Program-made: the position numbers and the translations under genes | Notes under the pieces: model-generated | The model's input: only the letters and a program-made list of their open reading frames with translations | Database searches by the model: none | What the model was told of the DNA's origin: nothing | From: DASZUK01 sp035547695 | GTDB lineage: Bacteria; Actinomycetota; Acidimicrobiia; Acidimicrobiales; RAAP-2 | DNA: 64,000 nt | Assembly: GCA_035547695.1 (NCBI GenBank) | Contig: DASZUK010000037.1 | Span: forward strand, 1 to 64,000 | Direction: 5' to 3' | In this document: one piece after another, positions 35,341 through 43,444 of the stretch | Layout: each line of letters opens with the position of its first letter | Position numbering within the stretch: the first letter of the stretch is position 1

Positions 35341-35442
35341 GTGTCATGCTGGCCCTCGAAGGGCGACCGACCCAGGCCGTCACCCCCGCTCTCACCGAGA
35401 CCTCCGAACCCTCGCAGACCTCACAAGAGAGATGGTGGACCA

Positions 35443-35919
35443 GTGACCCATCCGAGGGAGGAAGTGCAGGCGGCCGTGGACCGGTACCACCGGCTGCGGG
35501 ACCAGGTGGAGGCCGGCGACTGCGACTTCGGGGTGCTGGCCGACCTGTACACCGAGGACGCCGTCTACGTCGACGCCGCCTGGGGCCGCATCGAGGGCCG
35601 CGAGGCCATCGGCCGGTGGCTGGTCGACTCCATGGTGGGGCTGGGCGACTGGCGGTTCCCGGTGGAGTTCACCGCCATCGACGGCGACAACGTGGTGGTC
35701 AAGTGGACCCAGGTCATCCCGGGCACCCGGGACGACGGCACCCCGTACGCCCAGTCCGGGTACTCCCGGCTCATCTACGCCGGCGGCGGCCGGTTCCGCT
35801 ACGAGGAGGACACCTACAACATGGCCCACGTCCTCGAGGACGTCGCGGCCAGCGGCTGGCAGCCGACCGAGCCGATGAACCTGCCGCCGGACCGCCCCGA
35901 CCGGCGCTGGATGCCCTGA
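35443..35919 (+). CDS. SnoaL-like / NTF2-fold protein
   Basis: A 158-aa protein with the cone-shaped NTF2-like fold. Recognisable stretches are VQAAVDRYHRLRDQVEAGD, LADLYTEDAVYVDAAWG, IEGREAIGRWLVDSMVG and the C-terminal sheet DNVVVKWTQVIPGTRDDG and GYSRLIYAGGGRFRYEEDTY. Many such proteins are small isomerases or hydrolases, others only bind ligands; no function can be fixed. GTG at 35443 is preferred to an upstream start because the conserved fold begins there. The upstream flank is interrupted by the IS110 end, so its promoter may have been altered by the insertion. Confidence 0.8.
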   Translation: MTHPREEVQAAVDRYHRLRDQVEAGDCDFGVLADLYTEDAVYVDAAWGRIEGREAIGRWLVDSMVGLGDWRFPVEFTAIDGDNVVVKWTQVIPGTRDDGTPYAQSGYSRLIYAGGGRFRYEEDTYNMAHVLEDVAASGWQPTEPMNLPPDRPDRRWMP

Positions 35920-37164
35920 CTACACCTGGTCGAGCTGGCCGGTCAGGTAGTCGTTGTAGGCCGACAGGTCCAACAGGCCGTGGCCGGAGAACCCGAACAG
36001 GATCACCTTGTCCTCCCCGGCCTCCTTGGCGGCCAGGGCCTCGTCGATGACCGCCCGGATGGCGTGGGCGGTCTCGGGCGCCGGGATGGTGCCCTGGGTG
36101 CGGGCGAACTGGACCGCGGCCTCGAACACCTTGCCCTGCGGGTACGCCGCCGCCCGCATCCGGCCGGCCTTCACCAGGTCGGAGATGATGGGGGCGTCGC
36201 CGTGGTAGCGCAGCCCGCCGGCGTGGATCGGCGGCGGCACGAAGTCGTGGCCGAGCGAGTACATCGGCAGCAGCGGGGTCATGCCGGCCACGTCGCCGAA
36301 GTCGTACTCGAAGGTGCCCTCGGTGAGGGTGGGGCAGGACGACGGCTCCACCGCCAGCAGGTCCACCGCGTCGTCCGGCACGAACGGCAGCGCCAGGCCG
36401 CCCAGGTTGGAGCCGCCGCCGCAGGACCCGACGACGACGTCCGGCAGGTCCTCGCCGGCCAGGGCCAACTGCTCCTTGGCCTCCAACCCGATCACGGTCT
36501 GGTGCAGCAGCACGTGGTTCAGCACCGACCCGAGGGCGTAGTGGGAGTCGGCCCGGCCGGCCGCGTCCCGGACGGCGTCGCTGATGGCCGCCCCCAACGA
36601 CCCGGGATGGTCGGGGTCGTCCACCGGGGACGGCACCACCTCGCCGCCCCACACCTCCATCATGGTGCGCCGGTACGGCTTCTGCTGGTACGACGCCCGC
36701 ACCATGTACACCTTGCACTCCAGCCCGAACAGGGAGGTGGCGAAGGACAGGGCGCTCCCCCACTGCCCGGCCCCGGTCTCGGTGGTCAGCCGGGGGACGC
36801 CCTCCTGCTTGTTGTAGAACGCCTGGGGCACCGCGGTGTTGGGCTTGTGGGAGCCGGCCGGGGACACCGACTCGTCCTTGTAGTAGATCCGTGCCGGCGT
36901 CTCCAGGGCGGCCTCCAGCCGCTCCGCCCGGACCAGCGGGGTCGGCCGCCACAGCCGCAGGATGTCCAGCACCTCCCCCGGGATGTCCACCCACGGCTCC
37001 GTCGACACCTCCTGGGCGATCAGGGCCATCGGGAACAGCGGGGCCAGGTCGTCCGGGCCCACCGGCTGCCGGGTGCCGGGGTGCAGCGGCGGCTGCAGCG
37101 GCTCCGGCAGGTGCGGCGCGACGTTGAACCACGCCTCGGGTATGTCGGACAGGTTCCAGCGCAT
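35920..37164 (-). CDS. Tryptophan synthase beta chain-like protein TrpB2
   Basis: PLP enzyme of the TrpB2 group, which makes Trp from indole and Ser without needing TrpA. The PLP lysine is in AGSHKPNTA (Lys107), with TTETGAGQWGSALSFA and CGGGSNLGGLALPF for phosphate binding. The N-terminal extension and LRLWRPTPLVRAERL distinguish it from TrpB1. At 414 aa it is near the usual length for this class. A GAGGGAGGG Shine-Dalgarno precedes the ATG at 37164. No trpA or other trp genes are adjacent, so it may salvage indole or use another substrate. Confidence 0.9.
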   Translation of the reverse strand: MRWNLSDIPEAWFNVAPHLPEPLQPPLHPGTRQPVGPDDLAPLFPMALIAQEVSTEPWVDIPGEVLDILRLWRPTPLVRAERLEAALETPARIYYKDESVSPAGSHKPNTAVPQAFYNKQEGVPRLTTETGAGQWGSALSFATSLFGLECKVYMVRASYQQKPYRRTMMEVWGGEVVPSPVDDPDHPGSLGAAISDAVRDAAGRADSHYALGSVLNHVLLHQTVIGLEAKEQLALAGEDLPDVVVGSCGGGSNLGGLALPFVPDDAVDLLAVEPSSCPTLTEGTFEYDFGDVAGMTPLLPMYSLGHDFVPPPIHAGGLRYHGDAPIISDLVKAGRMRAAAYPQGKVFEAAVQFARTQGTIPAPETAHAIRAVIDEALAAKEAGEDKVILFGFSGHGLLDLSAYNDYLTGQLDQV

Positions 37165-37190
37165 GGTGCCCTCCCTCTCGCCGGCGCCAA

Positions 37191-37269
37191 ACCTACCGCC
37201 TGCCGGCCTCCGGCGGCACCTACCGTCTGCCCGCCTCCGGCGGCACCTACGGCGTGCCGGCCTCCGGCG
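37191..37269. repeat. 27-bp tandem repeat, about three units
   Basis: Units ACCTACCG..TCCGGCGGC at 37191-37217, 37218-37244 and a third starting at 37245 differ at few positions. They fill the gap between trpB2 and the next minus-strand gene, and the third unit encodes the end of that gene (EAGTPEAGTP). Confidence 0.75.
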
Positions 37270-37837
37270 TGCCGGCCTCCCCCGGGCCGGCCGCCGACGC
37301 GGGCGGCGGCTGGCGGACCAGCAGGCTGAGGATGGTCAGTTGCTCCCCGTCCTCGCCGGCGGCGTTGAACAGGTTGCGCAGGGCCTGGACGAAGCGGTGC
37401 AGGGCGTCCCGGAAGCCGCCGGTGGTGTCGTCGCCCTGGTCCTCGGCCCCGTCGTCCTCGGGCTCGTCGGCCGCCGTCATGCGCTGCAGCACCACCGGGG
37501 TGTCGTGGCGGCCCAGGGCCAGCAGCTCGGCGGACAGCTCGGCCACCGTCACGTTCTGGTCGGCGGTGAAGGCGTCGGTTGCCGCGTCGCCGAAGGTGCG
37601 GCGGAGGCTCAGCACTAGCTGCGCCCGGCCCTCCTCGCCGGCGATGTCGTAGATCCGCAGGATGGCCTCGTGCAGGGTCATCTCCCCGAGCGGCCGGTCC
37701 TCGGCCCGCCCCGCCCCCGCCTCCGCCGCCTGCCCCGCCGCCACCTGTCCCGCCGCCCGCTCCGGCTGCTGCAGCAGGCTCAGGATGGTGAGGACCTCGC
37801 CGTCCTCCCCGAAGATGTTGTGGAGCTGTGGGCTCAC
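37247..37837 (-). CDS. Protein with three EDG-type helical repeats, unknown function
   Basis: A 196-aa protein I do not recognise. It contains three related segments: LHNIFGEDGEVLTILSLL near residue 5, ILRIYDIAGEEGRAQLVLSL in the middle, and LRNLFNAAGEDGEQLTILSLL near residue 155. The consensus is L-x3-F/Y, a short gap, G-E-D/E-G, then L-x-I/L-L-S-L. Between them lie acidic linkers and one unrelated helical region (VAELSAELLALGRH). There is no signal peptide or membrane span. It is the third gene of an apparent operon after pit and a small membrane protein, with 7 bases between it and the latter, so a role linked to phosphate transport is possible but unproven. Confidence 0.75.
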   Translation of the reverse strand: MSPQLHNIFGEDGEVLTILSLLQQPERAAGQVAAGQAAEAGAGRAEDRPLGEMTLHEAILRIYDIAGEEGRAQLVLSLRRTFGDAATDAFTADQNVTVAELSAELLALGRHDTPVVLQRMTAADEPEDDGAEDQGDDTTGGFRDALHRFVQALRNLFNAAGEDGEQLTILSLLVRQPPPASAAGPGEAGTPEAGTP

Positions 37838-37844
37838 GGCCGGC

Positions 37845-38090
37845 TCACTTTGTGAACATGACCGAGATGCCGTAGGCGATGCCGCCGAGCACCACCAGGA
37901 AGCAGAGCACGGCCAGCGTCCATCCGACGATGCTCCGCACCCCTCCGACGCCGCCGTCCCGGCGGGTGATGGACAGGGCCACCAGCCCGACGGAGAACAC
38001 CGCGGTCAACCCGGCCCCGGCCCCCAGGCCGATGGCCACGATCTCCCACATGGCCGTCCATGTGACGTAGGTGCTGGAGCTGGCGAACAC
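37845..38090 (-). CDS. Small two-span membrane protein downstream of pit
   Basis: An 81-aa protein with two hydrophobic segments (MWEIVAIGLGAGAGLTAVFS and VGWTLAVLCFLVVLGGIAYG) joined by a basic loop (ITRRDGGVGG). GTG at 38090 is chosen over GTG at 38096. AGGAGG (38096-38101), which overlaps the pit TAG, gives five-base spacing to 38090 but would overlap the other codon. Such tiny proteins next to Pit transporters may be accessory subunits; I recall a similar small membrane gene after pitA in mycobacteria, but no function is known. Confidence 0.8.
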   Translation of the reverse strand: MFASSSTYVTWTAMWEIVAIGLGAGAGLTAVFSVGLVALSITRRDGGVGGVRSIVGWTLAVLCFLVVLGGIAYGISVMFTK

Positions 38091-38099
38091 GGGCACCTC

Positions 38100-39260
38100 C
38101 TAGACGACGACGGCCGGTTCGTGGGAGGGGCCGCCGCTCTCCACCCAGTCGTCGTTGACGTTGTCCGGGCTGACCGCGCTGCGGCGGGAGAGGACGAACA
38201 CCGCGCCGCAGAGGACGGCGGCCACGACGAACAGGCTGATCACCCCGCCGTCGCCGCCGATGGCGTTCTGGGCGGCGAAGCAGGCCGCCCCGGCCAGGCC
38301 GGCGCACGGCAGGGTGACCACCCAGGTGACGGCCATGCGGCCGAACACGTTCCAGCGCACCTTCTGGCCGCGGGCCACCCCGGCGCCGAGCACCGACCCG
38401 GAGCAGACCTGGGTGGTGGACAGCGGGATGCCGAAGTGGGTGGACGCCAGGATAACCGCGGTGGACGACGCTTCGGCGGCGAACCCCTGGGGGGTCTCGA
38501 TCTCGGTCAGCCCCTTGCCCAGGGTGCGGATGATCCGCCAGCCCCCGAAGTAGGTGCCGGCGGCCATCGACACCCCGCAGATGGCGATCACCCAGTCCGG
38601 GGTGGAGGCGTTCTGGCCGATGGTGCCGTTGACGATCAGGGCCAGGGTCAGGATGCCCATGGTCTTCTGGGCGTCGTTGGTGCCGTGGGCCAGCGACACC
38701 ATGGACGCCGACCCGATCTGGCCGATCCGGTAGCCGGTCTTGGCGGAGCCCTCCTTCACCCTGGCCGTGATCCGGTAGGCCAGCCAGGTGCCGACGGTGG
38801 CCACCACCAGGGCGATGACGGGGGCGAACACCATCGGGATGAACACCTTGGCGGCGATCCCGGACCAGATCACCGCGGACCCGCCGGCGTGCACCAGGGT
38901 GGACCCCACCACCCCGCCGATCAGGGCCTGGGAGGAGCTGGACGGGATGCCCAGGTACCAGGTGGTGACGTTCCACAGGATGCCGCCGATCAGGCCGGAG
39001 AACACCACCTGCAGGGTGACGTCACCCTGCTGGACGATGCCGCTGGCGATGGTGGCGGCGACCGACAGCGACAGGAACGCCCCGGCCAGGTTCAGCACGG
39101 CCGACAGCCCCACCGCCACCCGGGGCTTCAGGGCGCCGGTGGCGATGGACGTGGCCATGGCGTTGGCGGAGTCGTGGAACCCGTTGGTGAAGTCGAAGGC
39201 CACCCCGGTGATGACGACGAGCACCAGGATGGTCGTGTTGCCGTGCACGGGCACAGACAT
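38100..39260 (-). CDS. pit: Inorganic phosphate transporter, Pit family
   Basis: Proton-coupled low-affinity phosphate (metal-phosphate) importer. The duplicated PiT signature is seen as FDFTNGFHDSANAMATSIAT at the N-terminus and SLAHGTNDAQKTMGILTLAL in the middle. About ten membrane spans are visible, with GIPSSSSQALIGGVVG and GIPLSTTQVCSGSVLGAG as the paired helices. The 386 aa are typical of bacterial Pit. The ATG at 39260 begins MSVPVHGNTTIL. It heads a three-gene operon with the small membrane protein and the EDG-repeat protein. Confidence 0.94.
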   Translation of the reverse strand: MSVPVHGNTTILVLVVITGVAFDFTNGFHDSANAMATSIATGALKPRVAVGLSAVLNLAGAFLSLSVAATIASGIVQQGDVTLQVVFSGLIGGILWNVTTWYLGIPSSSSQALIGGVVGSTLVHAGGSAVIWSGIAAKVFIPMVFAPVIALVVATVGTWLAYRITARVKEGSAKTGYRIGQIGSASMVSLAHGTNDAQKTMGILTLALIVNGTIGQNASTPDWVIAICGVSMAAGTYFGGWRIIRTLGKGLTEIETPQGFAAEASSTAVILASTHFGIPLSTTQVCSGSVLGAGVARGQKVRWNVFGRMAVTWVVTLPCAGLAGAACFAAQNAIGGDGGVISLFVVAAVLCGAVFVLSRRSAVSPDNVNDDWVESGGPSHEPAVVV

Positions 39261-39374
39261 AACAAGGGCCGGGGCCCCTGTCTACGGCGGACCCCGTAAA
39301 TTCACCCGCCGATTACCCTCAGGACACCTCGCCCGTCCCGGCCGGGCCGGAGCCCGGGCCAGGACGGGCCCGGA

Positions 39375-39413
39375 GGGTCAGCCGGAAGGCTCAGCCGGAA
39401 GGCTCAGCCGGAG
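39375..39413. repeat. 13-bp tandem repeat at the end of the HtrA-like gene
   Basis: Three near-identical units of GCTCAGCCGGAAG type lie side by side, the last covering the stop codon of the protease gene (39404-39406). The rest of the 143-base gap to pit shows only GC-rich simple sequence. Confidence 0.7.
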
Positions 39414-41083
39414 CCCAGCCCCCCGAACGGGGACGGTGTCGTCGTTGTCAGTGTTGTGCCGCCGAACGTTGTCGAGCCCTGGGACTGTTGCTGCTGGGCC
39501 TGTTGTTGGGACTCCAGGGTGATTGTGGTGGTCCGCTTCAGGTTGCCCACGTAGTACGTCACCGACACCGTGTCCCCGGCCTTGTGCTTGGACACCGCCG
39601 TCTGCAGCGACTGGGACGACGTGATCGGTGTGGAGTCCACCGACACGATCACGTCGCCGGTCCGCAATTTGGCCTTGGCCGCCGGCGATCCCGGCACCAC
39701 GCTCAGCACCACCGCCCCTGTCGTCGGGGTGAACCCGTACTGCTGCCGCAACTGTGTGGTCAGGGTGGTCGACGTGACCCCGAGGACGCCGCCGCCGTTC
39801 TTGACCGTGCCGCCCTTCTGCAGCTCCGGCAGCAACGACTCCACGTTGGCCGCCGGGATGGCGAAGCCGATGTTCTGGGCGTCGGACCCCTCGCCGGTGC
39901 TGCCGGCCACCGCGGTGTTCATCCCGATCACCTGCCCGGCGGTGTCGATCAGGGGGCCGCCGGAGTTACCGGGGTTGATGGCCGCGTCGGTCTGGATCAT
40001 GTTGGTCAGCTCCTCGATCGCCCCCGAGGTGCTGTCGCCGGCCTTCACCGTCCGGCCCAACGCGGACACGATCCCCTGGGTCACCGTCGGGGTGCCGGCC
40101 GCCAGGCCCAGGGCGTTGCCGATGGCCACCACCGCGTCGCCCACCACCAGCTTGTTGGAGTTGCCGAACGTGACCGTCGGCAGGCCGGACGCTCCCTGGA
40201 TCTGGAGCAGGGCCACGTCGTTGGCCGGGTCGGCCCCGATGAGCTTGGCCGGCTCCTGCTTGGTGGTCCCGGACTGGGTCACCGTGATGGTGGCCGCCCC
40301 ACCCAGGGCCATGGAGATGACGTGGTTGTTGGTGACCACCTCCCCGTTGGAGGAGATGATCATGCCGGTCCCCTGGTCCTCCTCGGTGCGGGACTTCACG
40401 TCGATGGACACCACCGCGGGCAGCACCTTGTGGACCAGTTGCGGGATCGTCACGTTGCCGCTCAGGGTGGCGGCCCCGGGGGTGGCGTTGCCCTCCTCGA
40501 CCGTCACCCCCGAATTTGTGCCGCTCTGGGTGGCGGCGGTCACCACGGCCCCGACGGCGGCGCCGATGACGGCGGCGACGACCGCCACCAGGAGCCAGCC
40601 CCTGGCCTTCCGCGGGCCCTGGTGGCCGGGGTGGCCGTGGTGGCCGGCCGGGCCACCGGGACCGCCCCCGGGGGGCCCCGGCGGCGGGTAGGTCACCACC
40701 GGCGGAGCCACCGGTGGCCACGGGGGCTGCGTCGGGGCGGCCTCCACCGGGGCGGCCTGCACCGGGGCGGTCGGCAGCGGTGTGGTCGGCTCCACGGTGC
40801 CGGCCGGGGACACCGCCCAGGCCGGCTGGACCGACGGCAGCGGTGTGGTCGGCTCCCCGCCGGCCGCCGGGGTGGGCTCGGACGCCCAGGCCGGCGGCGG
40901 CGGCCAGCCGGGCTCGGTGGCGGCCGGGGCGGTCCACCCGGGCTGGGCCGGCGACTCCGGCTGGGCCGGCGACTCCGGCTGGGTGGGCTCGGCCGGCGGG
41001 TTCCAGGAGGCCGGCGGCGGGGTGTCGGGCCCGGATGGAGCCGGGCGCGCGCCGGCGTCCGGATCGCTGAAGTCGTCGGGCAT
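39404..41083 (-). CDS. Membrane-anchored HtrA-like serine protease with PDZ domain
   Basis: Envelope quality-control protease of 559 aa. A Pro-rich cytoplasmic N-terminus (about 1-158, with repeated PTQPESPAQPESPAQP) precedes one membrane span (GWLLVAVVAAVIGAAVGAVV, 162-184). The trypsin-like domain has His254 (VTNNHVIS), Asp289 (ADPANDVALL) and Ser374 (NPGNSGGPL). A PDZ domain (LSVVPGSPAAKAKLRTGDVI) and a Gln/Thr-rich tail complete it. ATG at 41083 has AGGAGG at ideal spacing; longer versions of the frame upstream are non-coding. This architecture matches mycobacterial PepD/HtrA-type proteins. The gene stands alone, divergent from the RG-rich protein. Confidence 0.92.
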   Translation of the reverse strand: MPDDFSDPDAGARPAPSGPDTPPPASWNPPAEPTQPESPAQPESPAQPGWTAPAATEPGWPPPPAWASEPTPAAGGEPTTPLPSVQPAWAVSPAGTVEPTTPLPTAPVQAAPVEAAPTQPPWPPVAPPVVTYPPPGPPGGGPGGPAGHHGHPGHQGPRKARGWLLVAVVAAVIGAAVGAVVTAATQSGTNSGVTVEEGNATPGAATLSGNVTIPQLVHKVLPAVVSIDVKSRTEEDQGTGMIISSNGEVVTNNHVISMALGGAATITVTQSGTTKQEPAKLIGADPANDVALLQIQGASGLPTVTFGNSNKLVVGDAVVAIGNALGLAAGTPTVTQGIVSALGRTVKAGDSTSGAIEELTNMIQTDAAINPGNSGGPLIDTAGQVIGMNTAVAGSTGEGSDAQNIGFAIPAANVESLLPELQKGGTVKNGGGVLGVTSTTLTTQLRQQYGFTPTTGAVVLSVVPGSPAAKAKLRTGDVIVSVDSTPITSSQSLQTAVSKHKAGDTVSVTYYVGNLKRTTTITLESQQQAQQQQSQGSTTFGGTTLTTTTPSPFGGLGSG

Positions 41084-41204
41084 GGGGATCCTCCTGGAAC
41101 GGACAGGTGTCCGCCGCACCACTCGTTGCGGCAGTGCCCTGCCGCGCGCACGCACCGCAATGGTAGCAACGACCGGTTGGTTCAGGGTGGCGTCGCCGAA
41201 GCGA

Positions 41205-41210
41205 TAGCGT
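41205..41210 (+). promoter_or_regulatory. TANNNT -10 box for the 41220 gene
   Basis: TAGCGT ends 9 bases before the ATG at 41220. Confidence 0.45.
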
Positions 41211-41219
41211 GACCGCCGC

Positions 41220-42548
41220 ATGCCTCGTCGTATCGACATCGAGTTGACCAGCCGCGGATCCGACGGCACTTTCACCTGGCGCGCCGCGGGGGCCAAGCAG
41301 CCCAAGGGCAGCCTGGCCGAGTCCATGGTGCCCGACGGGGCGGCGGTCGGGGACGTGCTGCGGGCCGAGGTCGAGTCAGGCCTGGACGGCCTGGAGATCG
41401 TGGCGCTGGCCGCCAAGACGGCCAAGGTGGAGGAGAAGCCGGCCAACCGCATCGAGGTGCTGGGCACCCCGAAGCGGGGGCCGGACGTGTCGGTGACCCT
41501 GGCGCCCGGTGGCCGCCGGCGCCGGGACGGCGACGACCGCCGTCCCCGGCGGCGCGAGGACCGGGACGGCGGTGAGGGCCGCCCCCGCCCGCCCCGGGGG
41601 GAGGGTCGTGGGGAGGGCCGCGGCGAGCACCGCGACGAGGGCGGGCCCCGCCGGGACGGCGCCGGACGGCGCCCGGGCCCCGACAGCGCCGGACGGCGCC
41701 CCGGGGGCGACGGCGCCCGTGGCGGGCCGGCCGAACGCCGGGGCCCGGCCGACCGTCGGGGCCCGGCCAAGCCGGCGACGTCGACCGCGCACCGCAACGC
41801 CATGCTGGCCGCCCTGGGCCCGGAGCAGTTGCCGGTGGCCGAGCAGTTGCTCCGTGGCGGCCTGCCGGCGGTGCGGCAGGCCATCGCGGAGCAGGCGGCC
41901 AAGTCCACCGGGGGCACCCCGGTCAACGGCGAGGCCATCCTGGCCATCGCCGAACAGTTGCTGCCGGCCGTCAACCTGGCGTCCTGGAAGGACCGGGCCA
42001 CCAGCGCCCAGGCCGCCGGCAAGGAGCTCCGGCTCCGCGACCTACGGGCGGTGGTGGCGGCGTCCCGGGCGGTGACCCTGGACGAGGAAGGCCGCACCCT
42101 GGCCAAGGCCCTGCAGGACGCCCTCAACCACCGGGTGACGGCGCTGCGCGACGACTGGGTGGCCCGGATCACCACCGCCCTGGACGAGAGCCGGGTGTTC
42201 GACGCGGTGCGCACCGCCAACCGGCCGCCGGAACCGGCCACCCGGCTGCCGGCGGAGCTGGCGGTGCGGATCAGCGAGGCCGCCGGGTCGGCCATGACGG
42301 CCGAGCTGGACGCGGACAGTTGGCTTCAACTGCTGGACGCGGTGGTGGAGTCGTCGGTGCGGCGCACCGTGAAGCCCGCCGGCATCCCGGCGGAGGCCGA
42401 GGCCCAGGACGCGGCCCGCCGGGCCGCCGGATCGGTGCCGGAGCTGGCCAAGCTGCTGGGGTTGCGCATCCCGCCGCCGCCCCCCCGCCGGGCGCCGTCC
42501 CGCCGGGTCATGGCAACCGGCGGTGGAGGACCAGCAACCTCGCTTTGA
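41220..42548 (+). CDS. Conserved RG-rich protein, possible RNA-binding
   Basis: A 442-aa protein with three parts. The N-terminal 85 residues (MPRRIDIELTSRGSDGTFTW, then PDGAAVGDVLRAEVES and GLEIVALAAK) look like a small beta-barrel of OB or TRAM type. Residues 95-190 are extremely rich in Arg, Gly, Asp and Pro with RGEGRGEGRG and RRPGPDSAGRRPGG repeats, probably disordered. The C-terminal 250 residues are helical (HRNAMLAALGPEQLPVAEQL, IAEQLLPAVNLASWKDRAT, SSVRRTVKPAGIP). I believe related proteins occur in Acidimicrobiia but no function is known to me. An RNA-related role is inferred from the basic RG region only. Its last 41 bases overlap the convergent GNAT gene. Confidence 0.8.
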   Translation: MPRRIDIELTSRGSDGTFTWRAAGAKQPKGSLAESMVPDGAAVGDVLRAEVESGLDGLEIVALAAKTAKVEEKPANRIEVLGTPKRGPDVSVTLAPGGRRRRDGDDRRPRRREDRDGGEGRPRPPRGEGRGEGRGEHRDEGGPRRDGAGRRPGPDSAGRRPGGDGARGGPAERRGPADRRGPAKPATSTAHRNAMLAALGPEQLPVAEQLLRGGLPAVRQAIAEQAAKSTGGTPVNGEAILAIAEQLLPAVNLASWKDRATSAQAAGKELRLRDLRAVVAASRAVTLDEEGRTLAKALQDALNHRVTALRDDWVARITTALDESRVFDAVRTANRPPEPATRLPAELAVRISEAAGSAMTAELDADSWLQLLDAVVESSVRRTVKPAGIPAEAEAQDAARRAAGSVPELAKLLGLRIPPPPPRRAPSRRVMATGGGGPATSL

Positions 42549-42963
42549 ACCCGGACGCCTCCAGCAGTTGCTTGGTGGACCGGTCCCCGGGCAGCGCCAG
42601 GGCGTCGACGTCGCTGCAGCCGCGGTCGGCGAACCAACCGAGCAGCGCCCGGACCAGGTCGGCCCCGACGCCGACCTGCCGGGCGCCGGGCTCCACGTAG
42701 CAGCAGTCCACCCGGCCCAGCCGACCGACCACCTGCCCGGTGGCCACCCCCACGACCGCGCCGTGGAACTCCCCCACCAGCAGCGCCCGGTCCGGGGCCA
42801 GCCACCAGTCGGCCGCCGGCGGCGTCCCGGCGGAGCCGAGGGCGGCCAGCAGGTCGCCGCCCCGGACCGCTCGGGACTCCTGCCGGGCCTCCTCGAGGAG
42901 CTGCCGGCACCGGTCCAGGTCGTCGGGGCCGGCCGGCCGGACGCTGTCGTCGCCGGTCGTCAT
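42508..42963 (-). CDS. GNAT-family N-acetyltransferase
   Basis: A 151-aa acetyl-CoA-dependent acetyltransferase fold. It opens SVRPAGPDDLDRCRQLLEEA, has the beta strands ALLVGEFHGAVVGVATGQVV, the motif A region CCYVEPGARQVGVGADLVRALLG and the C-terminal LLEASGFKARLLVLHRRLP. The acceptor is unknown. It follows the 42998 gene on the same strand and overlaps the RG-rich gene tail to tail by 41 bases. Confidence 0.85.
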   Translation of the reverse strand: MTTGDDSVRPAGPDDLDRCRQLLEEARQESRAVRGGDLLAALGSAGTPPAADWWLAPDRALLVGEFHGAVVGVATGQVVGRLGRVDCCYVEPGARQVGVGADLVRALLGWFADRGCSDVDALALPGDRSTKQLLEASGFKARLLVLHRRLP

Positions 42964-42997
42964 CTAGGCGTTGCCGGTCGTGCCGGTCATCGAGGGG

Positions 42998-43444
42998 CTA
43001 TCGGCCGTCCAGCAACTGCTGGGCTCGGTGCAGGATGGTCCGCCGCCCCCGGCTGGCCTCCTCGTGCCGGTACACCGCCTGCAGGTCGGCCGGGCTCAGG
43101 CCGTCCAGCCGGCGGACCACCTGGGACGCCGACAGGGTGTCGTAGTCCGGGATGGCCTCGTTGACGGCCGGCGGGGCCGGCACCGGGGGCCGGGCCGGCT
43201 GCGGTGCCGGTGGGGCCACCCCGGCGTCGGCCGGGTAGGTCGGCGCGGACGGGGTCAACCGGTCCTGCAACTGGCCGACGGCGAACCGGCCCAGCACGTG
43301 GGCGTTCTGGAGGTGCTGGCGGCCCTTGGCGGCCAGCGCGGGGAGGTCGTCGACGACGGTGACCACCAGCCCCACCGGTGCGTAGACCAGGGCGTCCAGT
43401 GCCCGCCGGACCAGCGGGTTGGCGGACAGGGGCTTGTCAGACAC
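42998..43444 (-). CDS. Hypothetical protein, 148 aa
   Basis: Not recognised. The N-terminal half is hydrophobic-amphipathic (LVRRALDALVYAPVGLVVTV then DDLPALAAKGRQHLQNAHVL), a Pro/Ala-rich linker follows (about residues 68-95), and the C-terminal helical block DYDTLSASQVVRRLDGLSPA then LQAVYRHEEASRGRRTILHR looks like a compact protein-interaction or DNA-binding module. The GTG start at 43444 overlaps the end of the DUF4193 gene by eight bases, implying a two-gene transcript. Confidence 0.75.
   Translation of the reverse strand: MSDKPLSANPLVRRALDALVYAPVGLVVTVVDDLPALAAKGRQHLQNAHVLGRFAVGQLQDRLTPSAPTYPADAGVAPPAPQPARPPVPAPPAVNEAIPDYDTLSASQVVRRLDGLSPADLQAVYRHEEASRGRRTILHRAQQLLDGR

Larger units (their letters stand above)
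33921..35349 (-). mobile_element. IS110-family insertion sequence with 9-bp inverted ends
   Basis: GCATGACAC at 33921-33929 and its exact reverse complement GTGTCATGC at 35341-35349 flank the transposase gene, giving an element of about 1.43 kb. The transposase stop is only about 14 bases from the left repeat, while about 130 non-coding bases lie between its start codon and the right repeat. Classical IS110 members lack terminal repeats and the IS1111 subgroup has subterminal ones, so the exact ends remain to be proved. Confidence 0.65.
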
